Source: JBJXHG01 sp046160865 (lineage in GTDB: Bacteria > Planctomycetota > UBA1135 > GCA-002686595). From it: a stretch of DNA of 41,559 nt. Positions 33,716 to 41,083 of the stretch are shown piece by piece; the stretch's first letter is position 1, and every line of letters begins with the position of its first letter. The position numbers and the translations under genes are program-made. A model generated the notes under the pieces. It was not told the origin of the DNA, ran no database searches, and worked only from the letters and a program-made list of their open reading frames with translations. The DNA lies in NCBI GenBank assembly GCA_046160865.1, contig JBJXHG010000018.1:1-41559 (forward strand), in the 5' to 3' direction.

Positions 33716-35383
33716 ATGTCGATCGCGCGAGAACCGAACAATGGCGCCGAGGACGCGCGCGGACCATGGCTCGACGGTTGGTACTTGCTCGCGCCGATCT
33801 TGTGCTTGTCGTTCGCACGCGATCTATGGGCGCCGGACGAGCCGCGCTACGCGCAAGTCGCGCGCGAGGCATTCGAGTCCGATCATCTTCTCGTAATGCA
33901 CCTGAACGGCGCGCTGTATCCCGACAAGCCGCCGCTCTTGTACTGGCTTTCTGGAGCGTGCGGAGCGCTCGGCGGCTGGCACGCGTTCGCCCTGCGCATT
34001 CCGTCGATCCTCGCGACGGTTGGCACGGCGTACTTGTGCACGCGGCTCGCACGGCGCTGGTTCGGCGCGCTCGAAGCACGCTGGGCGGCGCTCTTCTATC
34101 TCGGGACCGCGATGGTGACCGAGATCGGCGGGCGCTTGCAGATCGATCCGCTGCTCTCGTTCTTGTGCCTGCTCGCGCTGGTGCTCGCGACGGACGACAG
34201 CGACGACGGACGCCGACGCGTGCGCTCGTTGTGGCTCGCCGGCGCGGCACTCGGGTTCGCCGCGCTCGCGAAGGGGCCGCCCGCGTGGGTACACGTGGTA
34301 CTCGTGCTCGCGGCGTGGCGTTGCTTGCCGTTTCCGGCACGCGTGCCGCTCGCGCACTCAGCGCGAGCGTGGCTCGGGTTCGCCGCGCTCGCGCTGTTGC
34401 CGGTCTTGGTGTGGGCCACGGCGGCTTCGATCGCGGAGCCGCGCCTCTTCCGTCCGCTCTTCTACGGAGAGCACCTGGGGCGTGTCGCCGAGGGCACGCA
34501 GCACGCCGGACCGCCGTGGTACCACGTGGCACACTTGCCGTACTTGCTGCTGCCGTGGACGCCGCTCTTCGCGCTCGCGCTCGCGCGCGCGCTGCGCACA
34601 CTCGTCGCGCGTTGCCGCGGGAGCTACACGGCGGTGCGCGGGGACGCGGGCGTGTGGCGCGCCGCGGCATGGTTCTGCGCCATCCTGATCTTCTTTTCGA
34701 TCGTCACTCCGAAGCGCGATCTCTACATCTTGCCGCTGTACCCCGCGGCCGCACTGCTGTGCGCGCGCGAGATCGCGCACGCGCAGCGTCACGGCGGTCT
34801 CGCGGGCTTGGTGCGCGCGAGCGTTCCGGCGCTGCTGTTCGTCGCGGCACTCGCCGTGAGCGCCAGTCCGTTCCTCGCGAGCGACGTCGCGCCGTACCGT
34901 ACGGCCGCGTTCGCCGTCGGCGGGTGTCTCGCCGCGGGTGCGGCCGGTGCGTGGGTCTGGCGCAGCGATCCGCGGCGCTGGGCGCAAGCGACCGCGGCGG
35001 GTTTCGCGTCGGCGGTGATCGCGTTCGCCGTGCTCGGGGTGCCGCGCCTCGACGTCGAGAAGTCGGCGCGCGCCCTCGCGCTGTACCTCGCGTCGCGCCC
35101 GGAGCGCCCGCTCTCCATCCCTTGCGTCGGAGTGCAGCCCGAAGGCTATCGCTTCTACGGCCGCGTGCCGGCGACGAAGGAGGACCTGTGGCCCGCACTC
35201 GCGCGCGACGGCGAACAGTTCCTCGCGCTCATCGCGGAGAAACACTTCCGCGCACTGAGTGCGGACGAGCGCGCGCGCGTGCGCGTCCTCGCGCGGCGCG
35301 GCGTCGGATCACGCGACATCTTGGTGCTCGGATCGAGCGCGCCGCGGCAAGAACATCCGGAAGCGCGCGCCTCCGGCCGGTGA
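33716..35383 (+). CDS. ArnT/PMT-family glycosyltransferase, polytopic membrane protein
   Basis: 555 residues with about 10-12 hydrophobic helices. The family hallmark LWAPDEPRYAQVARE at roughly 37-51 holds the catalytic Asp-Glu of the first periplasmic loop, and KPPLLYWLSG follows. KGPPAWVHVVLVLAAW and ILIFFSIVTPKRDLYILPLYPA (PKRD loop) are also typical of ArnT-like lipid A aminoarabinose transferases. It transfers a sugar from a polyprenyl phosphate to lipid A or another envelope acceptor; the sugar is unknown. It is divergent from the GT2/LAB_N pair, and its last 75 bp overlap the 3' end of the convergent sensor kinase gene. Confidence 0.9.
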   Translation: MSIAREPNNGAEDARGPWLDGWYLLAPILCLSFARDLWAPDEPRYAQVAREAFESDHLLVMHLNGALYPDKPPLLYWLSGACGALGGWHAFALRIPSILATVGTAYLCTRLARRWFGALEARWAALFYLGTAMVTEIGGRLQIDPLLSFLCLLALVLATDDSDDGRRRVRSLWLAGAALGFAALAKGPPAWVHVVLVLAAWRCLPFPARVPLAHSARAWLGFAALALLPVLVWATAASIAEPRLFRPLFYGEHLGRVAEGTQHAGPPWYHVAHLPYLLLPWTPLFALALARALRTLVARCRGSYTAVRGDAGVWRAAAWFCAILIFFSIVTPKRDLYILPLYPAAALLCAREIAHAQRHGGLAGLVRASVPALLFVAALAVSASPFLASDVAPYRTAAFAVGGCLAAGAAGAWVWRSDPRRWAQATAAGFASAVIAFAVLGVPRLDVEKSARALALYLASRPERPLSIPCVGVQPEGYRFYGRVPATKEDLWPALARDGEQFLALIAEKHFRALSADERARVRVLARRGVGSRDILVLGSSAPRQEHPEARASGR

Positions 35384-36697
35384 CGTGCCGATCTCGATGC
35401 GGCCGCCGTGGCCGACCATCGCGGCGCGTGTGAGCGCGAGTCCGAGCCCGTAGCCGACGCGCTGTCCCGCGGCGGCGGGGCCGCGGAAGAACGGCTCGAA
35501 CACTCGCTCGCGCAGCTCTTCCGGCACGCCCGGGCCCGCGTCGTCCACCGTGACGACGACCTCGCCGCCCGTACCGTCGAGGTCCACGTCGACGCAGGTG
35601 TTCGGCGCGGTCCACTGCAACGCGTTCGCGGTCAGATTGCGCAGCGCGCGCAGGATCGCCTCGCGGTCGGCGTAGAGCGCCGTGTCGCCGCGCGCCTCGA
35701 AATTCAGGCAGCGCCCATGCCGCACCGCGGACGATTTCTCACGCTGCAATCGGAACGCGGCTTCGCGCGCGAGATCGAAGTGCTCGCGCACCGGACTCTG
35801 CTGGTTCTGCCGCGCGGAGCAGATCGTGACCAGGTTGTCGACGGCGTCGCCGAGGCTCCGCAGCTCCTCGAGGTGGCTGTTCATCACCTCGCGGTAGGTC
35901 GCAGGATCGCGCTCGGCGATCAACGCGACTTCGGTTTCACCGATCAGGTTCTGAACCGGCGAGCGCAACTCGTGCGCGAGTCCCGCAGTGAAGAGCCGCG
36001 CCTGTTCGGTCTCGCGCCGGATGTTGTCCAGCATCTCGGACAACGCCGCTTGCACCTCGCGGATCTCGACCGGCGCGTCGTCGACCTCGAACGCCACGTG
36101 CACGTCGGACTCGCGCACGGAGCGCGCTTGACGAGCGACACCCTGCAACAGAGCCGACACGCGGCCGAAGATCAGCCGTCCGATCAAGAGCACGATCACG
36201 AGGCTCGCGACGACGCGCAGCGACACGAACACGATGAAGCGATCGAAGAGCCGCCAGCGCGTGCTGCGGAAGAGGATCTCCACCGTCTCGCCGGACTCGA
36301 GCACCGCGGAGCCGAAAGTCAAGTTCGTCGGCATGTCCTCCGGCCGCACGCCCGGCGCGCGGTCGTTGTCGATGTGGCTCCACAGCTCGTCCGCTTGTGA
36401 GAGGAACCGCACGCGCCCGGTCTCGTTCTCGATGAGGCGCCAGCCGATCGCGATGCGCTTGTACTGATCGCCGGAGCGCCGCGCGATGCGCTCCAGCTCC
36501 GCCTCCGAGCGATCGCTCGCGAGGTACTGCTTCTGGAAGTCGCGCAGCTCCTCTTCGACGATCTCGTTGAGGTCCGCTTCGATCGACTGGCGCAAGAACG
36601 TCGCGCTCGTCGCCGACAAGAGGATGGCGAACAGCGCCAGGCTCGCGATGTACGTGCCGGTCAGTCGGCGCGCGAGCGACCACGGCCGCCGGCTCAC
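35309..36697 (-). CDS. sensor histidine kinase of a two-component system
   Basis: 462 residues. The start is GTG at 36697, overlapping the response-regulator stop as GTGA, which gives a clean N-terminus (MSRRPWSLARRLTGTYIAS). Two transmembrane helices (about 15-35 and 150-178) frame a periplasmic sensor domain of about 115 residues. A HAMP-like linker follows, then the phosphoacceptor box TAGLAHELRSPVQNL (His242). The ATP-binding domain has NLTANALQW, VDDAGPGVPEELRERVFEPFF and GYGLGLAL. The protein could read into a much longer open frame upstream, but that is antisense or out of frame of the response regulator and a repeat. The 3' end overlaps the ArnT-like gene by 75 bp. Confidence 0.93.
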   Translation of the reverse strand: MSRRPWSLARRLTGTYIASLALFAILLSATSATFLRQSIEADLNEIVEEELRDFQKQYLASDRSEAELERIARRSGDQYKRIAIGWRLIENETGRVRFLSQADELWSHIDNDRAPGVRPEDMPTNLTFGSAVLESGETVEILFRSTRWRLFDRFIVFVSLRVVASLVIVLLIGRLIFGRVSALLQGVARQARSVRESDVHVAFEVDDAPVEIREVQAALSEMLDNIRRETEQARLFTAGLAHELRSPVQNLIGETEVALIAERDPATYREVMNSHLEELRSLGDAVDNLVTICSARQNQQSPVREHFDLAREAAFRLQREKSSAVRHGRCLNFEARGDTALYADREAILRALRNLTANALQWTAPNTCVDVDLDGTGGEVVVTVDDAGPGVPEELRERVFEPFFRGPAAAGQRVGYGLGLALTRAAMVGHGGRIEIGTSPAGGARFRMFLPRRARSEHQDVA

Positions 36698-37380
36698 GTC
36701 GTCGGTTCCGCGGCGGCGGAGAAGCGGTAGCCCTCTCCGCGCACGGTTTGGATCAGCGGCCGTCCGAGTCGGTCGAGTTTGCGCCGCAGGCGCGCGATGT
36801 GCACGTCGACCACGTTGGTCTCGGGATCGAAGTCGATGCCCCAGACGTCGTGCAGGAGCTCCGTGCGCGAGAGCACGCGGTCGTGGTGCGAGGAGAGCAC
36901 GCGCAGCAAGTCGAACTCGCGCGGCGACAGATCGATCGTCTTGCCGCCGCGCGCGACGGTGCGGCGCGCGAGATCGATCTTGAGATCGCCGAACTCGATC
37001 GGCGTCAGCGCCTGGCGCCGCCGCACGACCGCGTCGATGCGCGCGAGCAGCTCGTCGAACGCGAACGGCTTGATGATGTAGTCGTCCGCGCCGAGTCGCA
37101 GGCCTTTGACGCGCTCTTCCACCGCGTCGCGTGCGGTGACGAAGATCACCGGCGTGTGCCGTCCGCCCTCGCGCAGGCTCTCGAGCAATCCCCAGCCGGT
37201 CTGCCCGGGCATCATCACGTCGAGCAAGATCAGATCGATCGGCGGCGTGTCCGAACGCTCGAGCAACTTGATGGCTTCGGGACCACCCGCCGCGGCGAGA
37301 CAGTCGATCCCCGACTGCCGCAGCCCGTTCGAGATGTAGTTGCGGAACTTCGGGTCGTCGTCGACGAGCAACAATCGCAT
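36694..37380 (-). CDS. OmpR/PhoB-type response regulator
   Basis: 228 residues. Receiver domain with acidic pocket (LLLVDDD), phospho-acceptor Asp54 in LILLDVMMPGQ, Thr in FVTARD, and the conserved Lys region GADDYIIKPFAFDELLARI. A winged-helix DNA-binding domain occupies about 130-225 (LSPREFDLLRVLSSH, VVDVHIARLRRKLDR, GEGYRF). It forms a two-gene operon with the sensor kinase, translationally coupled through GTGA. A family B repeat ends 12 bp upstream of the ATG, so no ordinary promoter or leader space exists between the repeat and the gene. Neighbouring ArnT/GT2 genes suggest a PmrAB-like envelope regulator (inference). Confidence 0.96.
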   Translation of the reverse strand: MRLLLVDDDPKFRNYISNGLRQSGIDCLAAAGGPEAIKLLERSDTPPIDLILLDVMMPGQTGWGLLESLREGGRHTPVIFVTARDAVEERVKGLRLGADDYIIKPFAFDELLARIDAVVRRRQALTPIEFGDLKIDLARRTVARGGKTIDLSPREFDLLRVLSSHHDRVLSRTELLHDVWGIDFDPETNVVDVHIARLRRKLDRLGRPLIQTVRGEGYRFSAAAEPTT

Positions 37381-37392
37381 CGGGTACAGAGC

Positions 37393-37576
37393 CTAGCCTG
37401 GATCTCTCACCACGTCCCGCTGTCGTCGCGCCAACTCGCCCGAGGCTGCGTTCTTGGATCGGAATCGATCCTCGCTGGCCGACCGCGAGAGCTGCGGTCG
37501 ATTCCGATGCAACGCCTTGCTCCGAACGCGCTGGCGCAACGGCCGCAGCACGAGGGGCGTGGGAAATGCGGGTCAG
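37393..37576. repeat. family B element between the EI24-like and response regulator genes (about 184 bp)
   Basis: Left end CTAGCCTGGATCTCTCACCA, type-L arm TTGGATCGGAATCGATCCTC, type-R arm GGTCGATTCCGATGCAACGC, right end GGAAATGCGGGTCAG. It occupies almost the entire gap between the two minus-strand genes. The TCA at 37573-37575 in its right end is the TGA stop codon of the EI24-like gene. Confidence 0.9.
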
Positions 37577-38529
37577 CCTGGATTCCGTGCGATCGTCGCT
37601 GGATGCCCCGGCGGTCGCAGCGACGTCTTGTCGAGCCGGCAGCAGAGCCACAGGCCGCCGAACGACGCGGCTGGGACGCCGACGATCGGGCCGAGCAGCG
37701 GGATCATGAACAGCACGCTCGCGCTCAGGCCGAACGCGAGCACCGCTGGCATGTGCGCGAGCACGAACTCGAGGCGCTGCAGGAAGCTCCACCGTCGCCG
37801 TGACAACGGAATATCGAGGAGCGAGAGCGCCGTCGCGAAGCCGGCCACGCCCGCGAAGAGGAAGTAGCCGAGCACCGGCACGAACTTCAGCCAGAAGAAC
37901 GCGGCCATCACGAAGAACGCGAGCAGCGTCGCTTGCACGCTCGCGAGCAGCGTGCGCGCCTCGGCGACGACGAATGCACGCCAGCCGGTTCCGTCGAGCG
38001 CTTGGCGCGGATCGCGTCCGAACCAGCGTGCTTCGAGCCGGCCCTGCACCGCGTCGAGGAACGGACCGGCGATCAGCTCGTACACGATGGAGAACGTCCA
38101 CAGCGCGACGAACGACATGCTCACGAGGAACACGAGGGTCCCGCTCGCCTTCGCGAGCGCGAGCACGACGCCGTGTTGCAAGCACCACGCGAGCACGTCC
38201 TGCCAGAACCCGGGTTCGAGCCCGAGCGACTCGATGCTCTGAAGGCGCGCGGCTTCGAGCAGGCGTTGCAGCCACGCGTACGTCCACCACGCCGCGAGCG
38301 CGAACGCGGTGCCCGTGATCACGAGCGGCGGCAAGAGATAGACGCCCATCCACGGTGAGCGGAACAGGATCGCGAGGCCTTTCGGCAGCGCCCACAATCC
38401 GGTGAGCGTGCCGCTCACCTGTCCGGCCGGTCGCGTGCGCAACGACTGCTCGTGCGGCGCGCCGGCGCAGTGCGGACACTCGGCGAGCGGCGCGTGGTAA
38501 CCGCACAGGCTGCAGGGAACGATCGTCAT
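37573..38529 (-). CDS. EI24/CysZ-like membrane protein with N-terminal zinc-ribbon-like motif
   Basis: 318 residues. The N-terminus carries two Cys pairs (Cys6, Cys9 and Cys18, Cys21) separated by 8 residues, a small zinc-ribbon-like motif. About five to six hydrophobic helices follow (GVYLLPPLVITGTAFALAAW, SGTLVFLVSMSFVALWTFSI, FVPVLGYFLFAGVAGFATAL, AFGLSASVLFMIPLLGPIVG), matching the EI24 domain layout with the VPAASFGGLWL end segment. The founding bacterial relative CysZ takes up sulfate, but most EI24 proteins are uncharacterised. Divergent from the acyl-CoA dehydrogenase gene. Its stop codon is part of a family B repeat end. Confidence 0.82.
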   Translation of the reverse strand: MTIVPCSLCGYHAPLAECPHCAGAPHEQSLRTRPAGQVSGTLTGLWALPKGLAILFRSPWMGVYLLPPLVITGTAFALAAWWTYAWLQRLLEAARLQSIESLGLEPGFWQDVLAWCLQHGVVLALAKASGTLVFLVSMSFVALWTFSIVYELIAGPFLDAVQGRLEARWFGRDPRQALDGTGWRAFVVAEARTLLASVQATLLAFFVMAAFFWLKFVPVLGYFLFAGVAGFATALSLLDIPLSRRRWSFLQRLEFVLAHMPAVLAFGLSASVLFMIPLLGPIVGVPAASFGGLWLCCRLDKTSLRPPGHPATIARNPG

Positions 38530-38668
38530 GCTTCGCGGGTGGCCGTGGCGGGCTGGTGAAGCCGCTTCTAGAATGCCCGGCTTACGGTCGGCTCTCGACC
38601 TTCATTTCGAACGCTGCGGTCGCGCCGGGCCGCGGACGATCACCGCCCGACCTCTGCGAGGAGACAGC

Positions 38669-39838
38669 ATGGATGCCTTCCGTCAGCTCGACTTCTTGAA
38701 CCTCGACGATCAGCTCTCCGAAGACGAGCGGATGGTGCGCGATGCGGTGCGCTCGTGGGTCAGCGAGCGCTACTTGCCGGTCGTGATGGAGCACTTCGAG
38801 AACGGCACGTTCCCGATGGACACGATCCCCGAGCTCGCGGAGCTCGGCGTGTTCGGCCCGAGCATCCCGACCGAGTACGGCGGCGCGGGGCTCAACAGCG
38901 TCGCGTCGGGACTCATCTATCAGGAGCTCGAGCGCGGCGACAGCGGCTTGCGCTCGTTCTGCTCGGTGCAAGGCGGGCTCGTGATGTACCCGATCCACGA
39001 GTTCGGCAGCGACGCGCAGAAGCGGCACTGGCTGCCGAAGCTCGCGCGCGGCGAAGCCGTCGGCTGCTTCGGTCTGACCGAGCCCGACTTCGGCAGCAAT
39101 CCGGGCGGGATGCTCACGACGGCGCGCAAGGACGGCAAGCACTGGATCCTGAACGGCCGCAAGATGTGGATCACGAACGGCACGATCTCGGACGTGGCCG
39201 TCGTGTGGGCGCGCGCGGACGGCGTGATCAAGGGCTTCCTCGTCGAGAAGGGAACGCCCGGATTCAGCGCGCCGGAGCAGAAGCACAAGTGGAGCTTGCG
39301 CGCCTCGATGACCTCGGAGCTCGTGCTCCAGGACGTGCGCATTCCCGAGGACGCGATCCTGCCGAAGAGCGGCGGCTTGAAGTCGCCGCTGATGTGCTTG
39401 ACGCAAGCGCGCTACGGCATCGCGTGGGGCGCGCTCGGCGCGGCGCTCGCGTGCTTCGACGAGGCGCTGCGCTACTCGAAGCAGCGCATCGTGTTCGACA
39501 AACCGCTCGCCGGGATGCAGCTCGCGCAGAAGAAGCTCGCCGACATCGCGACGCAGATCACGCTCGGACAATTGATCGCGCTGCGCGTGGGCCGCTTGAA
39601 GGACGCGAAGAAGATGACGCCGTCGCAGGTGTCGATGGCGAAGCGCAACAACTGCCACATCGCGCTCGAGACGAGCCGCATCGTGCGCGACATGCTCGGC
39701 GCGAACGGGATCAGCCTCGAGTACCAGGTCGGTCGCCACATGGTGAACCTCGAGTCCGTGTACACCTACGAAGGAACGCACGACATCCACACGCTGGCGA
39801 TCGGTCAGGAGCTGACCGGGATCGCTGCGTTCAAGTAG
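38669..39838 (+). CDS. gcdH: glutaryl-CoA dehydrogenase-type acyl-CoA dehydrogenase
   Basis: 389 residues from the ATG at 38669, with an upstream AGGAG. FAD-dependent acyl-CoA dehydrogenase fold: GVFGPSIPTEYGGAGLNSVA, CFGLTEPDFGSNPGGM (flavin/substrate block), KMWITNGTISDVAVVWA, and the C-terminal domain with the catalytic base Glu368 in YTYEGTHDIHTLAIGQELTG. Sequence around RHMVNLESVYTYEGTHDIH is typical of glutaryl-CoA dehydrogenase, which converts glutaryl-CoA to crotonyl-CoA in lysine/tryptophan breakdown. Other short-chain acyl-CoA dehydrogenases are possible. No electron-transfer flavoprotein genes are in the window. Single-gene unit, divergent from the EI24-like gene across 139 bp. Confidence 0.93.
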   Translation: MDAFRQLDFLNLDDQLSEDERMVRDAVRSWVSERYLPVVMEHFENGTFPMDTIPELAELGVFGPSIPTEYGGAGLNSVASGLIYQELERGDSGLRSFCSVQGGLVMYPIHEFGSDAQKRHWLPKLARGEAVGCFGLTEPDFGSNPGGMLTTARKDGKHWILNGRKMWITNGTISDVAVVWARADGVIKGFLVEKGTPGFSAPEQKHKWSLRASMTSELVLQDVRIPEDAILPKSGGLKSPLMCLTQARYGIAWGALGAALACFDEALRYSKQRIVFDKPLAGMQLAQKKLADIATQITLGQLIALRVGRLKDAKKMTPSQVSMAKRNNCHIALETSRIVRDMLGANGISLEYQVGRHMVNLESVYTYEGTHDIHTLAIGQELTGIAAFK

Positions 39839-39966
39839 GACGCGCGGATCGAAGCGACACGCGTGCGCGCATCGAGGCGCGCAGCGGATTGGGCCGAGCT
39901 CGTTCCAACGAAGCGCGCGCGAGCGCGGTATCGGCGTTCCATTTCTCCATGGAAGGTCACCGACCG

Positions 39967-41016
39967 ATGTTCATCCGCGTCGCCGCGCTCGCTTCGTCCG
40001 TCATCGCCGCATCGTTCGCCTGCACCTCCGCGCAGGACGAGAGCCCGCGCGCCAACCCGATTCCGGCTCGTGCGGCCACCGGGATCGCCGACCCGCTGGC
40101 GAGCTTCGCGCGCTTCGTGGGCGGCGAGTGGAAGATGACGGCGCAGGCCGGAACGAGCATGTACGACGTCTGGCACTGGGGCCCCGGCAAGCACTCGCTG
40201 CGCGTGATGACGCACGGCTACGCCGCGTCCGGCGAACCGTGGCACGCCGTGGGGGTCGTCTACTCGCACCCGGGTCTCGGCGGAGTCCGCTCGCTCGCCC
40301 TCAGTCCGTACGAACGGAGCGTGAGCGAGGGCTCGGTGCGCTTCGATGCGCAGAGCGCGGAGACCGTCGCCGACCTCTTCCAGATCGGCGTCCGACGCAA
40401 GCTCGTCACGCGCTGGGACTTCGAAGGCCCCGATCAGTACCACTCGACGCTGCTCGAGGAGATCGCTCCCGGTCGACTCGAGACGCTCGTCGAGTTCGAC
40501 CACTTCCGTTCCGAGACCCTCACGCGGGTCAGCACGCCTCCCGCCGACGCGCCGCCGAAGCCGTCGGAGTACCTGACGGCGTTCGAGCCACTCCTCCGCG
40601 ATACGTGGGAGAGCGACGGCCATTGGGTCACCGGGGACGCGGTGCGCACGCGGTCGAACTTCGAATACGTCCCGTACTCCGACGCGATCTACGCGCGCGT
40701 GATCGCGCCGACGACGGACGGCGAGCCGGCGCATTTGCTCGACGCGTACGTCTTCCACCACACGGGCGCCAACGCGCTGCGGTGCCTCGCGCTGTCGAAC
40801 CGAGGTGGCGTGTACGAGGGCGATGTGACCGTGGTCGAAGGCGGCGCCTTGCAACTCGACTTGAAGGGCTACGCGGGCGACCAAGTGGTTCCGTACAGCG
40901 TGCGCTTCGACTTCGCGCCGGACGCGACCGTGCGCAGCCGCGTTTGGTCGCTCGCGGGCAGTGAGCGCACGCTCGTGCTCGACGTGCAGCATGCGAAGTT
41001 CGCGCCCAAGGACTGA
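39967..41016 (+). CDS. secreted or lipid-anchored protein with two similar beta-rich halves
   Basis: 349 residues. A short signal sequence with possible lipobox (SSVIAASFACTS) is followed by a mature part in two halves. The first starts FARFVGGEWKMTAQAGTSMYDVWHW and includes KHSLRVMTHG. The second starts FEPLLRDTWESDGHWVTGD and contains YVFHHTGANALRCLALSNRGG. Each half has the G-x-W ... YVF/VGVVYSHPG ... beta-strand layout of lipocalin- or calycin-like barrels, suggesting an internal duplication. No active site identified; lipid, steroid or haem binding would fit the fold but is not shown. Alternative ATG at 39949. Stands 67 bp upstream of the yjbQ gene on the same strand. Confidence 0.75.
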   Translation: MFIRVAALASSVIAASFACTSAQDESPRANPIPARAATGIADPLASFARFVGGEWKMTAQAGTSMYDVWHWGPGKHSLRVMTHGYAASGEPWHAVGVVYSHPGLGGVRSLALSPYERSVSEGSVRFDAQSAETVADLFQIGVRRKLVTRWDFEGPDQYHSTLLEEIAPGRLETLVEFDHFRSETLTRVSTPPADAPPKPSEYLTAFEPLLRDTWESDGHWVTGDAVRTRSNFEYVPYSDAIYARVIAPTTDGEPAHLLDAYVFHHTGANALRCLALSNRGGVYEGDVTVVEGGALQLDLKGYAGDQVVPYSVRFDFAPDATVRSRVWSLAGSERTLVLDVQHAKFAPKD

Positions 41017-41083
41017 TCCGCGACAGCGCGTGCGCACGCGTCGGGTGAGGACGAGCGGGCCGGCGCGCGGTAACGTGCGCGGC

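Noticed and set aside
33493..35433. 646-codon plus-strand frame over the ArnT-like gene
   Set aside because: Arg-rich out-of-frame shadow; the 33716-35383 frame has the family motifs and membrane helices.
35309..38506. A single minus-strand open frame of 1065 codons spanning kinase, response regulator region, repeat and EI24-like gene
   Set aside because: Only the first-listed part (35309-36697) is the kinase. The rest is an out-of-frame reading of the response regulator and EI24-like genes and of a family B repeat, with Arg/Ala-rich sequence.
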